NCBI RefSeq assembly: GCF_002849695.1
Contig: NZ_CP018937.1
Location: 1,860,001-1,924,000 of the forward strand
DNA length: 64,000 nucleotides
Direction of reading: 5' to 3'
Source: Bacteroides fragilis
GTDB lineage: Bacteria; Bacteroidota; Bacteroidia; Bacteroidales; Bacteroidaceae
Shown here: positions 41,732 through 51,309 of the stretch, one piece after another
Position numbering within the stretch: position 1 is the first letter of the stretch
Layout of the letters: every line of letters begins with the position of its first letter
Program-made: the position numbers and the translations under genes
The notes under the pieces: model-generated
Told to the model about the DNA's origin: nothing
The model's input: the letters and a program-made list of their open reading frames with translations, nothing else
Databases searched by the model: none

Positions 41732-42463
41732 ATGCATGACATACCCAAACAAATCCCATTGGCAAACAATCACATCTCAGTGGACTGTGTAGTGATCGGT
41801 TTTGACGGAGAACAACTCAAAGTTCTGCTGATTAATCGGATAGGAGAGGAAAACGGAAAAGTTTATCGTGACATGAAACTTCCCGGAAGCCTGATCTATA
41901 TGGATGAAGACCTGGACGAAGCAGCCCAGCGGGTCTTATTCGAACTGACCGGTATCCGAAACGTCAACCTGATGCAATTTAAGGCATTCGGTTCCAAAAA
42001 CCGGACGAGCAATCCCAAAGATGTACATTGGTTGGAACGGGCTATGCAATCGAAAGTGGAACGCATAGTCACCATAGCTTATCTGTCGATGGTAAAGATA
42101 GACCGGGCACTGGACAAGAATCTGGATGAATTTCAAGCCTGTTGGGTAGCGTTGAAAGAAATAAAGACATTGGCTTTCGACCATAACTTGATAATCAGAG
42201 AGGCGCTGACTTATATCCGGCAATTCATAGAGTTTAATCCTTCGATGCTATTCGACTTGTTGCCGCGTAAGTTCACCGCATCTCAGTTACGAATCCTGTT
42301 CGAACTGGTATATGACAAAGCAGTGGATGTGCGTAACTTCCATAAAAAGATAGCTCTGATGGATTACGTTGTACCGCTGGAAGAGAAACAAACCGGAGTA
42401 GCCCATCGGGCAGCCCGTTATTATAAGTTCGACAGGAAGATATATAATAAGACAAGACGATAA
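41732..42463 (+). CDS. NUDIX-domain winged-helix regulator (NrtR-like), probable xylose regulator
   Basis: 243 residues. The N-terminal NUDIX-like domain (CVVIGFDGEQLKVLLINRIG ... KLPGSLIYMDEDLDEAAQRVLFELTGI) has a degenerate Nudix box. Where catalysis needs REUxEE it reads RVLFELTG, so it probably binds a sugar derivative without hydrolysing it. The C-terminal part (LLPRKFTASQLRILFELVYDKAVDVRNFHKKIALMDYV) is the winged-helix DNA-binding domain of the NrtR family. It precedes xylB-xylA-xylE by 51 bases, so it probably controls xylose use, as the related AraR does for arabinose in Bacteroides. Effector and operator are inference. Confidence 0.88.
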   Translation: MHDIPKQIPLANNHISVDCVVIGFDGEQLKVLLINRIGEENGKVYRDMKLPGSLIYMDEDLDEAAQRVLFELTGIRNVNLMQFKAFGSKNRTSNPKDVHWLERAMQSKVERIVTIAYLSMVKIDRALDKNLDEFQACWVALKEIKTLAFDHNLIIREALTYIRQFIEFNPSMLFDLLPRKFTASQLRILFELVYDKAVDVRNFHKKIALMDYVVPLEEKQTGVAHRAARYYKFDRKIYNKTRR

Positions 42464-42514
42464 CCCCCAATCGGGATTTAATATTAAACTACAAATAAAT
42501 TAATAAACAGTATC

Positions 42515-44020
42515 ATGTTTTTATTAGGTTATGATATAGGCAGCTCTTCGGTTAAGGCGAGCCTGGTAGATGCAGAAACAGGTAAATGTGTCGCTTCTGC
42601 GTTCTTTCCGAAAACAGAGGCGGGCATCATTGCCGTACGTCCCGGATGGGCAGAGCAAGAACCGGAAAGTTGGTGGGAGAACTTGAAACTCTCCACCCGA
42701 TCCATTCTCTCGGAATCACGGGTAGATGCCAAAGACATCAAAGCCATCGGCATCTCTTATCAGATGCACGGTCTGGTGTGTGTGGACAAACGGCAGCGCG
42801 CATTGCGTCCGGCTATTATCTGGTGCGATTCACGTGCGGTCTCCTACGGGCAGAGGGCATTCGAGGCAATCGGTGAGAAGTTCTGTCTGGCACATTTGCT
42901 TAATTCTCCCGGAAACTTTACTGCTTCAAAACTGGCATGGGTGAAAGAAAACGAACCGGATATCTATGAACAGATCGATAAAATTATGTTGCCGGGAGAT
43001 TACATCGCCATGAAACTGAGCGGTGAAGTATGTACGACAATAGAGGGATTCTCCGAAGGAATGCTTTGGGACTTCCGAAACAACCGTCCGGCCGACTTCC
43101 TGATGCAATATTACGGAATCGATCCTTCGCTGATCGCCGACATCCGGCCTACTTTCGCCGAACAGGGGCGACTGACAGGTACGGCTGCCCGGGAACTCGG
43201 GCTACAAGAAGGCACTCCGATCACTTACCGTGCAGGAGACCAGCCCAACAACGCTCTTTCCCTGAATGTGTTCAATCCGGGTGAGATAGCTTCCACAGCC
43301 GGAACATCGGGAGTCGTATACGGAGTAAACGGCGAAATCAATTATGATCCGCAGTCACGTGTCAACACCTTTGCCCATGTCAATCATACTGCTGCCGATC
43401 CCCGCCTCGGCGTATTGCTCTGTATTAATGGAACGGGGATTCTCAACTCGTGGATCAGGCGCAATGTTGCCCCCGAAGGTATTTCGTATGCCGAGATGAA
43501 CCGTTTTGCTTCATCCGTTCCCATCGGCAGTGCAGGTATCAGCATCCTTCCTTTCGGCAACGGAGCAGAACGAATGCTCAATAATCGGACAACCGGTTGC
43601 GGTATACACGGCGTAGACTTCAACAGGCATGACAAGTCACATCTGATCCGGGCGGCACAGGAAGGAATCGTCTTTTCATTTAAATATGGCATCGACATTA
43701 TGGAAGAGATGGGCATCCCCATTAAAAAGATCCATGCCGGACACGCCAATATGTTTCTGAGTTCCGTTTTTCGCGAGACACTGGCCGGTACGACGGGAGC
43801 CACCATCGAACTCTATGACACAGACGGTTCCGTTGGTGCAGCCAAAGGAGCAGGAATGGGAGCGGGCATATATAAAGACCATGAAGAAGCATTCGCCACT
43901 CTCGATAAGCTGACAGTCGTAGAACCGGATGCCGGCAAACAACAGGAATACACTGATGCTTACGCACGGTGGAAACAATGTCTGACTCAGTCCATGCAGA
44001 CAGAAACAGAGAATAAGTAA
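42515..44020 (+). CDS. xylB: Xylulokinase
   Basis: 501 residues, FGGY kinase family. The N-terminal ATPase fold starts [22 protein letters not shown], with [31 protein letters not shown] carrying the catalytic Asp region. The second domain has [33 protein letters not shown] and [44 protein letters not shown], the C-terminal FGGY signature. It phosphorylates D-xylulose with ATP to xylulose-5-phosphate for the pentose phosphate pathway. It lies between the regulator and xylA. A strong hairpin separates it from xylA. Confidence 0.95.
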   Translation: MFLLGYDIGSSSVKASLVDAETGKCVASAFFPKTEAGIIAVRPGWAEQEPESWWENLKLSTRSILSESRVDAKDIKAIGISYQMHGLVCVDKRQRALRPAIIWCDSRAVSYGQRAFEAIGEKFCLAHLLNSPGNFTASKLAWVKENEPDIYEQIDKIMLPGDYIAMKLSGEVCTTIEGFSEGMLWDFRNNRPADFLMQYYGIDPSLIADIRPTFAEQGRLTGTAARELGLQEGTPITYRAGDQPNNALSLNVFNPGEIASTAGTSGVVYGVNGEINYDPQSRVNTFAHVNHTAADPRLGVLLCINGTGILNSWIRRNVAPEGISYAEMNRFASSVPIGSAGISILPFGNGAERMLNNRTTGCGIHGVDFNRHDKSHLIRAAQEGIVFSFKYGIDIMEEMGIPIKKIHAGHANMFLSSVFRETLAGTTGATIELYDTDGSVGAAKGAGMGAGIYKDHEEAFATLDKLTVVEPDAGKQQEYTDAYARWKQCLTQSMQTETENK

Positions 44021-44054
44021 TCATTAAGAATAGAATATTAATCATTCCGGCTTT

Positions 44055-44082
44055 CTTTCTTCTTCCCAAAGGAAGAAGAAAG
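44055..44082 (+). other. Intercistronic hairpin between xylB and xylA
   Basis: CTTTCTTCTTCC (44055-44066) pairs perfectly with GGAAGAAGAAAG (44071-44082) around a CAAA loop. It lacks a following U run, so it is more likely an mRNA processing or stability element than a terminator. Confidence 0.65.
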
Positions 44083-44109
44083 GGCAAAGCCCCTAAAATT
44101 TTAAATAAG

Positions 44110-45429
44110 ATGGCAACAAAAGAGTACTTCCCGGGTATAGGGAAAATTAAATTTGAAGGTAAAGACAGTAAGAACCCGATGGCATTTCGCTATTACGATG
44201 CCGAGAAAATGATTAACGGGCGTAGTATGAAAGATTGGTTAAAGTTTGCAATGGCATGGTGGCATACACTTTGTGCCGAAGGCGGTGACCAGTTTGGGGG
44301 CGGAACCAAACAGTTCCCATGGAACGGTGACCCTGATCCCGTGCAGGCAGCTAAGAATAAAATGGATGCCGGTTTCGAGTTTATGCAGAAAATGGGCATC
44401 GGGTACTATTGCTTCCATGATGTCGATCTGGTTACGGAAGCCGACAGCATCGAAGCCTATGAGGCCAACTTGAAAGAGCTGGTTGCTTATGCTAAGCAGA
44501 AACAGGCCGAAACAGGCATCAAACTGTTGTGGGGAACGGCCAATGTATTCAGCCACGCGCGTTACATGAACGGCGCAGCCACCAATCCCGATTTTGATGT
44601 TGTGGCCCGTGCCGCTGTCCAGATAAAGAATGCGATTGATGCCACCATTGAACTGGGAGGTACGAACTATGTCTTTTGGGGTGGACGCGAAGGGTATATG
44701 TCGTTGCTGAATACTGATCAGAAACGCGAAAAAGAACATCTGGCACAGATGCTGACCATTGCCCGTGATTATGGACGTGCACGTGGTTTCAAGGGCACTT
44801 TCCTGATTGAACCGAAACCCATGGAACCGACAAAGCATCAGTATGATGTCGATACAGAGACAGTTATCGGCTTCCTGAAGGCTCACGGACTGGATCAAGA
44901 CTTCAAGGTGAATATCGAAGTGAATCATGCCACCCTTGCGGGACATACGTTCGAACATGAACTGGCGGTGGCCGTAGACAACGGAATGTTGGGATCTGTC
45001 GACGCAAACCGCGGCGATTATCAGAACGGATGGGATACGGATCAATTTCCGATTGACAACTTCGAACTGACACAAGCCATGATGCAGATTATCCGTAACG
45101 ACGGATTGGGTAACGGCGGTACAAACTTCGATGCCAAAACTCGCCGGAACTCTACTGACCCGGAAGATATCTTTATCGCACATATTGCCGGAATGGATGC
45201 CATGGCACGTGCCTTGGAAAGCGCAGCCAATCTGCTCAACGAGTCACCTTACCAGAAAATGTTGTCCGACCGTTATGCCTCGTTCGATGCGGGCAAAGGC
45301 AAGGAGTTCGAAGAAGGAAAACTCAGTCTGGAGGAACTGGTTGCTTATGCCAAAGCCAACGGAGAACCGAAGCAGACCAGCGGCCAACAGGAACTGTATG
45401 AAGCACTCGTTAATATCTATTCATTATAA
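44110..45429 (+). CDS. xylA: Xylose isomerase
   Basis: 439 residues, the length of class II xylose isomerases with the N-terminal insert. It starts with [26 protein letters not shown]. The catalytic histidine lies in [10 protein letters not shown], the metal-binding motifs in [32 protein letters not shown], and [20 protein letters not shown] late metal aspartate is in [21 protein letters not shown]. It converts D-xylose to D-xylulose, the first intracellular step. This type functions with Mg or Mn. It is 89 bases after xylB in the same operon. Confidence 0.97.
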   Translation: MATKEYFPGIGKIKFEGKDSKNPMAFRYYDAEKMINGRSMKDWLKFAMAWWHTLCAEGGDQFGGGTKQFPWNGDPDPVQAAKNKMDAGFEFMQKMGIGYYCFHDVDLVTEADSIEAYEANLKELVAYAKQKQAETGIKLLWGTANVFSHARYMNGAATNPDFDVVARAAVQIKNAIDATIELGGTNYVFWGGREGYMSLLNTDQKREKEHLAQMLTIARDYGRARGFKGTFLIEPKPMEPTKHQYDVDTETVIGFLKAHGLDQDFKVNIEVNHATLAGHTFEHELAVAVDNGMLGSVDANRGDYQNGWDTDQFPIDNFELTQAMMQIIRNDGLGNGGTNFDAKTRRNSTDPEDIFIAHIAGMDAMARALESAANLLNESPYQKMLSDRYASFDAGKGKEFEEGKLSLEELVAYAKANGEPKQTSGQQELYEALVNIYSL

Positions 45430-45442
45430 GTCCGTATTTCAT

Positions 45443-45471
45443 GGTCTGCAGGCTCTTGTTGTCTGCAGACC
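45443..45471 (+). other. Intercistronic hairpin between xylA and xylE
   Basis: GGTCTGCAG (45443-45451) pairs perfectly with CTGCAGACC (45463-45471) with an 11-base loop. It begins 14 bases after the xylA stop and ends 23 bases before the xylE start. No U run follows. Confidence 0.6.
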
Positions 45472-45494
45472 GTAATTCAAAAAAAGCTAATGCC

Positions 45495-46943
45495 ATGAAT
45501 CATACCAACGAGGGTAGCAAGCTCTACCTGTATTCCATTACATCGGTAGCCATCCTGGGCGGATTGCTGTTCGGCTATGATACCGCTGTAATTTCAGGAG
45601 CTGAGAAAGGGCTCGAAGCCTTCTTCCTCACAGCCACAGATTTTCAATACGACAAAGTGATGCACGGCATCACCTCCTCGAGCGCACTGATCGGTTGCGT
45701 CTTGGGTGGTGCATTGTCCGGCATCTTCGCTTCACGGCTGGGACGCCGCAACTCACTACGGCTGGCCGCCGTACTTTTCTTCCTTTCGGCACTGGGGTCT
45801 TATTATCCTGAATTCCTGTTCTTTGAATATGGGAAGGCTAATATGAACCTGCTTATCACCTTTAATCTCTACCGCATTCTGGGAGGCATCGGAGTGGGAC
45901 TGGCGTCCGCTGTTTGTCCCATGTATATTGCCGAGATAGCTCCCTCCAACATTCGCGGTACGCTGGTGTCGTGCAATCAGTTTGCCATAATCTTCGGCAT
46001 GCTTGTGGTTTACTTTGTAAACTACCTGATCTTGGGCGACCACCAGAATCCTGTTATCCTGAAAGATGCTGCCGGCACACTTTCTGTAAGTAGTGAGTCG
46101 GATATGTGGACCGTTACCGAAGGGTGGCGCTATATGTTCGGTTCCGAAGCCTTTCCGGCAGCTTTCTTCGGCATGTTACTCTTCTTCGTACCTAAAACTC
46201 CCCGTTATCTGGTGATGATTGATCAGGATCAGAAGGCTTATTCCATTCTCAAAAAAGTGAACGGAGCCACAAAAGCACAAGAGATTCTTGCCGAAATAAA
46301 AGCCACTTCGCAGGAAAAGACAGAGAAGCTGTTCACCTACGGTGCGGCGGTGATTGTTATCGGTATTCTGCTTTCTGTCTTCCAGCAAGCCATCGGCATC
46401 AACGCCGTGCTCTATTATGCGCCGCGAATATTCGAAAATGCCGGTGCCGAAGGCGGAGGAATGATGCAAACCGTCATCATGGGCATTATCAATATAGTCT
46501 TTACACTGATAGCTATCTTCACCGTCGACCGTTTCGGACGGAAACCGTTGCTTATCATCGGTTCCGTCGGTATGGCTGTCGGAGCCTTTGCAGTCGCCTT
46601 GTGTGACAGTATGGGCATCAAGGGGATACTTCCCGTACTGTCGGTCATTGTATATGCAGCTTTTTTCATGATGTCATGGGGGCCCATCTGTTGGGTACTG
46701 ATATCCGAAATCTTTCCCAACACCATCCGTGGCAAAGCGGTGGCCATTGCTGTGGCATTTCAATGGATATTCAACTACATTGTTTCATCTACGTTCCCCG
46801 CGCTCTATGATTTCAGTCCGATGTTTGCCTACAGTCTTTACGGTATCATTTGTGTGCTTGCCGCCCTCTTCGTATGGCGTTGGGTGCCGGAGACCAAAGG
46901 AAAAACATTGGAGGATATGAGCAAACTTTGGAAGAAGCGTTAA
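45495..46943 (+). CDS. xylE: D-xylose:proton symporter
   Basis: 482 residues from the ATG at 45495. The open frame begins earlier, but that part covers the hairpin. It is a sugar-porter MFS protein with twelve helices. Motifs are GGLLFGYDTAVISGAEKGL, LASRLGRRNSLR-like FASRLGRRNSLRLAAVLFF, ILGGIGVGLASAVCPMYIAEIAPSNIRGTLVSCNQFAIIFG, QQAIGINAVLYYAPRIFENAG in helix 7, VDRFGRKPLLIIGS, and the C-terminal PETKGKTLEDM. It imports xylose across the inner membrane with protons. Its place after xylA supports xylose rather than arabinose or galactose. Confidence 0.93.
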   Translation: MNHTNEGSKLYLYSITSVAILGGLLFGYDTAVISGAEKGLEAFFLTATDFQYDKVMHGITSSSALIGCVLGGALSGIFASRLGRRNSLRLAAVLFFLSALGSYYPEFLFFEYGKANMNLLITFNLYRILGGIGVGLASAVCPMYIAEIAPSNIRGTLVSCNQFAIIFGMLVVYFVNYLILGDHQNPVILKDAAGTLSVSSESDMWTVTEGWRYMFGSEAFPAAFFGMLLFFVPKTPRYLVMIDQDQKAYSILKKVNGATKAQEILAEIKATSQEKTEKLFTYGAAVIVIGILLSVFQQAIGINAVLYYAPRIFENAGAEGGGMMQTVIMGIINIVFTLIAIFTVDRFGRKPLLIIGSVGMAVGAFAVALCDSMGIKGILPVLSVIVYAAFFMMSWGPICWVLISEIFPNTIRGKAVAIAVAFQWIFNYIVSSTFPALYDFSPMFAYSLYGIICVLAALFVWRWVPETKGKTLEDMSKLWKKR

Positions 46944-47074
46944 CCGGAGTAAATCTTACGTCATTCCACATTGAAAGCAAATCGAAGTAAATGCCGACCG
47001 AATGCAGCATATACATCCTTTTGGCTAACATGCACTTCTTCAGAATCCGGTAAACCGGAAGCGTAGCAAACCAT

Positions 47075-47133
47075 AGTCGGTAGTTTCACCCCTTTCAGCT
47101 TGCTTCTGAAAGGGGTGGAGCTACCGACTTTTA
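47075..47133 (+). terminator. 24-base-pair hairpin, probable terminator of the xylose operon
   Basis: The arm 47075-47098 pairs with 47106-47129. On the plus-strand RNA all 24 positions pair if two U-G pairs are allowed, with a 7-base loop and a short U tail. It lies 130 bases after the xylE stop. Confidence 0.75.
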
Positions 47134-47188
47134 GATGAATTAAAGTAAGCAAACGGGCAAAAAGCTTACTTCATCCACTCATTAAGGC

Positions 47189-47213
47189 GTAACCATCCTG
47201 TCCGGATGGTTAC
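47189..47213. repeat. 10-base-pair stem GTAACCATCC/GGATGGTTAC
   Basis: Perfect inverse arms at 47189-47198 and 47204-47213 with a 5-base loop. The arm resembles the GTGTAGCCATCC arm at 2636-2649, which may indicate a related dispersed element. Confidence 0.4.
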
Positions 47214-47354
47214 TACATATGCTCCGTATGGTCTAATGATATCGAATGGGAGCAAAAACGAGGACGGTATTTCTCTATTTGGTTATATCCGTACGATAGA
47301 AACAAAATAGAAGAATGATTACTGTTTACTCTATTTACTTATCATAGAGATATT

Positions 47355-47412
47355 AAAAAAAGAATCCACCTATATATATTTCAGTAAATACATATAGATG
47401 GATTTCCTTTTT
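47355..47412 (-). terminator. Hairpin downstream of the phosphodiesterase gene
   Basis: GAATCCACCTATAT (47362-47375) pairs with ATATAGATGGATTT (47392-47405) with one internal mismatch. A runs before and T runs after make it suitable for either strand, mainly the minus-strand gene ending at 47497. Confidence 0.65.
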
Positions 47413-47496
47413 AAAAACACTGATTCAAATTGCAGACGATTTTTTAGTCATCTTGCCCGATGGACGGAAAGATGCGATTTTACACGCAATAAATTA

Positions 47497-48705
47497 TCAA
47501 AAAGACACATCTTTCAGAATGTCTTTTATTCTTTCGAACTGTCCATCTGTCTTCTCCGGAGTAATTTTCAATAAATGGGCCAACAGCGGGTAGATATCCA
47601 CATTGACAAATCCCTTCGATTCATACCCTGCCTTAAAGTCGGGACCACAGGCACGAAACATTACCTGCATATCCGGACTTTGCGGAAAATATCCATGAGC
47701 ACCTTTCAAGGCACGCGGTACATCGGTAAATTGCCATCCTAACTCGGGAGCCACTACAATATCACCGATACGGTCACTGCTTCCATAGTTTAATTCGGCA
47801 GGAATCTCCTCCTTTTTCCACACATGAATATGGGGCACATCTTTCAAGGCATGGTATACCGAGTCACGGTATTCCGGTTTTGTGAAGATAGAGGTCGGAG
47901 TCCGTCCATCCACAGCCTCACACCATTCCGGACGCAGATACTTATTCATGTCTACCACGCGGTCATCACTGATCTCGGTCATTCCATGATCGGCGGTGAC
48001 AATCAGGTTAACATCCTTACCAAAAGGAAGCGATGCAATTCCCTGCCGTAACATTCCGATCAAACTATCCATACGGTGTACAATGGCAGCAGCTTCTACA
48101 CTACGGGGACCATGATGATGCGTCACTCCATCCGGCTCCTCAAAGTAAAGCATAACAAAACGGGGACGTTCCGCTTCCGGCTTTCTCAGCAGAGCTATGG
48201 TCGAATCTACCCGTTGCTCAAAAGTAAGACGGGGCTTTTCTGCATATTCCCGGTAATAAGTAGGATAACCGCCTTTGATGGCAATATCCGAACCAACCCA
48301 ATAAATATTTCCTGTCTTCACTCCCTGTTTTTGAGCCGTAATCCAGATCGGTTCACCCAGATAATAGTCGGGATTGTTTCGTGTGGCAGGATCTCCCATG
48401 GAGTATTGCCGATGCCGTTTTACATCCCAGAAAGTGTTGTTGATAATACCGTTGTGGTCAGGCACCAATCCCGTAGCCAATGTATAATGGTTGGGGAAAG
48501 TAGATGCAGGATAGGAGGGGAGCATAGTTGCTTTAACCCCTTCGCGGGCCATCTGGTTCAGGTTAGGGGTATCATACATTGCCGGGTAATCCCAGCGGAA
48601 GGCATCCAATGAAACAATTACGGTGTAGTGCGGAGCCTTGTCCTGCGCTGCCAAAGTAAAAATAAAGAAAACATAGCAGCAGAAAGAAATAATAAATTTA
48701 CGCAT
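47497..48705 (-). CDS. Secreted nucleotide pyrophosphatase/phosphodiesterase (alkaline phosphatase superfamily)
   Basis: 402 residues from the ATG at 48703-48705. A longer frame starts inside the promoter and is rejected. The signal peptide is MRKFIISFCCYVFFIFTLAAQ. The NPP-type metal and nucleophile motifs are YTVIVSLDAFRWDYPAMY with the first Asp, PSYPASTFPNHYTLATGL with the threonine nucleophile, ILYFEEPDGVTHHHGP-like LYFEEPDGVTHHHGP, and LIVTADHGMTEI. GAHGYFPQSPDM carries the last histidine. Members cleave nucleotide phosphodiester or pyrophosphate bonds, or choline phosphoesters, in the periplasm. The substrate is not assignable by sight. Confidence 0.93.
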   Translation of the reverse strand: MRKFIISFCCYVFFIFTLAAQDKAPHYTVIVSLDAFRWDYPAMYDTPNLNQMAREGVKATMLPSYPASTFPNHYTLATGLVPDHNGIINNTFWDVKRHRQYSMGDPATRNNPDYYLGEPIWITAQKQGVKTGNIYWVGSDIAIKGGYPTYYREYAEKPRLTFEQRVDSTIALLRKPEAERPRFVMLYFEEPDGVTHHHGPRSVEAAAIVHRMDSLIGMLRQGIASLPFGKDVNLIVTADHGMTEISDDRVVDMNKYLRPEWCEAVDGRTPTSIFTKPEYRDSVYHALKDVPHIHVWKKEEIPAELNYGSSDRIGDIVVAPELGWQFTDVPRALKGAHGYFPQSPDMQVMFRACGPDFKAGYESKGFVNVDIYPLLAHLLKITPEKTDGQFERIKDILKDVSF

Positions 48706-48729
48706 ACTCTTGATAGTTGTTATGAAGTG

Positions 48730-48737
48730 CAAAGGTA
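48730..48737 (-). promoter_or_regulatory. -7 element TACCTTTG of the phosphodiesterase gene
   Basis: Minus-strand exact TAnnTTTG match (plus CAAAGGTA), 24 bases upstream of the start at 48705. Confidence 0.7.
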
Positions 48738-48777
48738 TAAAATTATATGAAAGCTGTCCGGTTATAAAGATAAAGCT

Positions 48778-48785
48778 TACCTTTG
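48778..48785 (+). promoter_or_regulatory. -7 element TACCTTTG of the GNAT-nitrilase gene
   Basis: An exact TAnnTTTG match 25 bases before the ATG at 48811, placed divergently to the phosphodiesterase promoter. Confidence 0.72.
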
Positions 48786-48810
48786 CAACGTTTTTTTAAT
48801 ACAAGTTACT

Positions 48811-50352
48811 ATGGATTATCCTCATAAAATTAATAAGGTACAGATCCGTAACCTCCAGATTGAAGATTACGCTCAATTATCCCAATCGTTTACACGTGTA
48901 TATTCGGACGGAAGTGATGTCTTCTGGACACACGGACAGATTGAGAAACTAATCAAGATTTTCCCCGAAGGGCAGATTGTAACCGTAGTCGACGAGAAGA
49001 TCGTTGGCTGTGCACTCTCTATCATTGTAGATTATGATAAAGTGAAGAACGACCACACTTATGCCCAAGTCACAGGGAAGGAGACTTTCAATACCCACAC
49101 AGCCCAAGGAAATATCCTATATGGCATCGAGGTCTTTATTCATCCCGAATATCGCGGATTACGGTTGGCACGGCGCATGTACGAATATCGCAAAGAACTT
49201 TGCGAAACGCTTAACCTGAAAGCGATCATGTTTGGCGGACGTATTCCGAATTACCATAAATATGCTGACAAGATGCGTCCCAAAGAGTATATTGACCGCG
49301 TACGCCAGCGGGAAATCTACGACCCGGTGCTCACTTTTCAACTTTCCAATGATTTCCACGTTCGGAAGGTGATGACCAATTATCTGCCGAATGATGAAGA
49401 ATCCAAACATTATGCTTGCCTGTTGCAATGGGACAACATTTACTATCAGCCCCCTACACAGGAATACCTCGCTCCCAAAACGACGGTTCGCGTAGGATTG
49501 GTGCAATGGCAGATGCGCAGTTACAAAACTTTGGACGACCTTTTCGAACAGGTAGAATTTTTCGTTGATGCCGTATCCGACTATAAAAGCGACTTTGTGC
49601 TTTTCCCCGAATACTTTAATGCGCCGTTGATGTCAAAGTACAATGATAAAGGCGAATCACAAGCTATCCGCGGACTGGCCCAATATACCGAGGAAATCCG
49701 TGACCGCTTTATCAATCTGGCAATCAGCTACAATATCAATATCATTACGGGCAGCATGCCGCTAATAAAAGAGGACGGACTGTTGTACAACGCCGGTTTC
49801 CTCTGCCGGCGTGACGGAACTTACGAAATGTATGAAAAGCTTCATGTCACTCCGGACGAGATAAAGAGCTGGGGACTGAGCGGGGGTAAACAGTTGAAAA
49901 CATTCGAAACAGACTGTGCCAAGATCGGCATATTGATTTGTTATGATGTAGAGTTTCCCGAACTTTCCCGGCTGATGGCCGACCAGGGAATGCAGATTCT
50001 GTTTGTGCCGTTCCTCACCGATACTCAAAATGCTTATTCACGTGTACGGGTCTGTGCACAGGCACGTGCCATTGAGAACGAATGTTTTGTTGTAATAGCC
50101 GGCAGCGTAGGCAATCTTCCCCGTGTACATAACATGGACATTCAGTATGCCCAGTCTGGGGTATTTACACCTTGCGACTTTGCCTTCCCGACGGACGGAA
50201 AGCGCGCCGAAGCCACTCCAAATACGGAAATGATCCTGGTTTCGGACGTAGATCTCGATTTGCTGAACGAGTTGCATACTTATGGCAGTGTACGTAACCT
50301 GAAAGATCGCCGGAACGATGTATATGAAGTGAGATTTAAGAAGCCGCAATAG
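48811..50352 (+). CDS. GNAT acetyltransferase fused to a nitrilase-family amidohydrolase
   Basis: 513 residues with two domains. The N-terminal GNAT domain (about 10-200) includes VEVFIHPEYRGLRLARRMYEYRKEL-like IEVFIHPEYRGLRLARRMYEYR, the acetyl-CoA loop. The C-terminal carbon-nitrogen hydrolase domain (about 228-505) has the complete Glu-Lys-Cys triad: DFVLFPEYFNAP, YEMYEKLHVTPDE and IGILICYDVEFPELSR. The fusion is a known architecture in several phyla, but its substrate is unknown. The pairing suggests that an amine is acylated and an amide cleaved in one pathway, which is inference. It is monocistronic. Confidence 0.92.
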   Translation: MDYPHKINKVQIRNLQIEDYAQLSQSFTRVYSDGSDVFWTHGQIEKLIKIFPEGQIVTVVDEKIVGCALSIIVDYDKVKNDHTYAQVTGKETFNTHTAQGNILYGIEVFIHPEYRGLRLARRMYEYRKELCETLNLKAIMFGGRIPNYHKYADKMRPKEYIDRVRQREIYDPVLTFQLSNDFHVRKVMTNYLPNDEESKHYACLLQWDNIYYQPPTQEYLAPKTTVRVGLVQWQMRSYKTLDDLFEQVEFFVDAVSDYKSDFVLFPEYFNAPLMSKYNDKGESQAIRGLAQYTEEIRDRFINLAISYNINIITGSMPLIKEDGLLYNAGFLCRRDGTYEMYEKLHVTPDEIKSWGLSGGKQLKTFETDCAKIGILICYDVEFPELSRLMADQGMQILFVPFLTDTQNAYSRVRVCAQARAIENECFVVIAGSVGNLPRVHNMDIQYAQSGVFTPCDFAFPTDGKRAEATPNTEMILVSDVDLDLLNELHTYGSVRNLKDRRNDVYEVRFKKPQ

Positions 50353-50392
50353 ATTTTGTCTATTATCCGATAGATATTATAAATCGTTAAAC

Positions 50393-50424
50393 TTTGGTAG
50401 CAAACAAAGATTCTGATAGCTTTG
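50393..50424 (+). promoter_or_regulatory. Promoter of the peroxiredoxin gene
   Basis: TTTG at 50393-50396 and TAGCTTTG at 50417-50424 are 20 bases apart, matching the Bacteroides -33/-7 pattern. The start codon follows 43 bases later. Confidence 0.75.
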
Positions 50425-50467
50425 TTTCCGAAATGAATCGTTTAATAACTTCTAAAACAAGAAAATT

Positions 50468-51100
50468 ATGAGATCATTAATTGGAAAACAAGCGCCGAAA
50501 TTTGATGCCACGGCCGTAATCAATGGGCATGAAATCGTTCAGGACTTCTCGTTGGATCAGTATAAAGGGAAAAAGTATGTAGTATTCTTCTTCTATCCGA
50601 TGGACTTTACTTTTGTATGCCCCACCGAACTGCACGCATTTCAGGAAAAGCTCGACGAGTTTGAAAAACGGAACGTAGCTGTGGTAGGTTGCTCGGTCGA
50701 CTCTGAATATTCTCACTTCTCCTGGTTGCAGATGCCCAAGAGCGAGGGAGGTATCCAAGGCGTGAAGTATCCTATTGTGTCCGACTTTTCTAAATCAATC
50801 TCTGAAAGTTACGGAGTACTGGCCGGAAGCTATGCTCCCGATGAAAATGGCAATTGGGTATGCGAAGGGGCACCGGTGGCTTTCCGCGGTCTGTTCCTGA
50901 TTGACAAAGAAGGTGTAGTGAGACATTGTGTCATCAACGACTTACCATTGGGACGTAACGTAGATGAAGTACTGCGTATGGTGGATGCCTTGCAACATTT
51001 TGAAGAGTATGGCGAGGTTTGTCCGGCCAATTGGTCGAAAGGTAAAGATGCCATGAAAGCAACCGAAGACGGAGTGGCCAGCTATCTGAGTAAACATTAA
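50468..51100 (+). CDS. Typical 2-Cys peroxiredoxin (Prx1/AhpC type)
   Basis: 210 residues. The peroxidatic cysteine lies in FYPMDFTFVCPTELHAF, the resolving cysteine in YGEVCPANWSKGKDAM, and a conserved arginine in GAPVAFRGLFLIDKEGVVRH. It reduces hydrogen peroxide and organic peroxides in the cytoplasm. The protein is longer than the common AhpC (about 187) and lies without an AhpF partner, so it probably uses thioredoxin. It is followed by a terminator. Expression under oxidative stress is expected, but no OxyR site could be recognised by eye. Confidence 0.92.
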   Translation: MRSLIGKQAPKFDATAVINGHEIVQDFSLDQYKGKKYVVFFFYPMDFTFVCPTELHAFQEKLDEFEKRNVAVVGCSVDSEYSHFSWLQMPKSEGGIQGVKYPIVSDFSKSISESYGVLAGSYAPDENGNWVCEGAPVAFRGLFLIDKEGVVRHCVINDLPLGRNVDEVLRMVDALQHFEEYGEVCPANWSKGKDAMKATEDGVASYLSKH

Positions 51101-51120
51101 TAGAGAGCATCTGTAAGAAA

Positions 51121-51154
51121 AAAGGGCGTTTATTGAAAAATAAATGCCCTTTTA
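51121..51154 (+). terminator. Terminator after the peroxiredoxin gene
   Basis: AAAGGGCGTTTAT (51121-51133) pairs with ATAAATGCCCTTT (51140-51152) with one G-U, followed by T residues. Confidence 0.85.
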
Positions 51155-51309
51155 TAGTTGATAATCCAAATATTATGACGTTCTTTGCTACCGAAAACAA
51201 TTGATCGTTTTATTTTACTCTATTTTCTACTGAATCAGTCGAATCCGGATCTAATCTCAAACCTCTGTTGTTTCTAAATTTATTTATCAATTTTTATTTT
51301 TTTTATTTT

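Larger units (their letters stand above)
46944..47496. other. 553-base spacer after the xylose operon with several hairpins
   Basis: No gene. It contains a small TCCGGT/ACCGGA stem near 47046, a long terminator-like hairpin at 47075-47129, a 10-base-pair stem at 47189-47213, and an A/T-flanked hairpin at 47362-47405. The remaining sequence is unremarkable. Confidence 0.65.

Noticed and set aside
42586..43806. Several overlapping frames on both strands within xylB
   Set aside because: These are shadow frames of the GC-richer coding region. None has a family match.
44239..45183. 314-residue open frame antisense to xylA
   Set aside because: It is a shadow of a high-expression gene with strong codon bias. 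The peptide shows no domain and lies entirely within a certain CDS.
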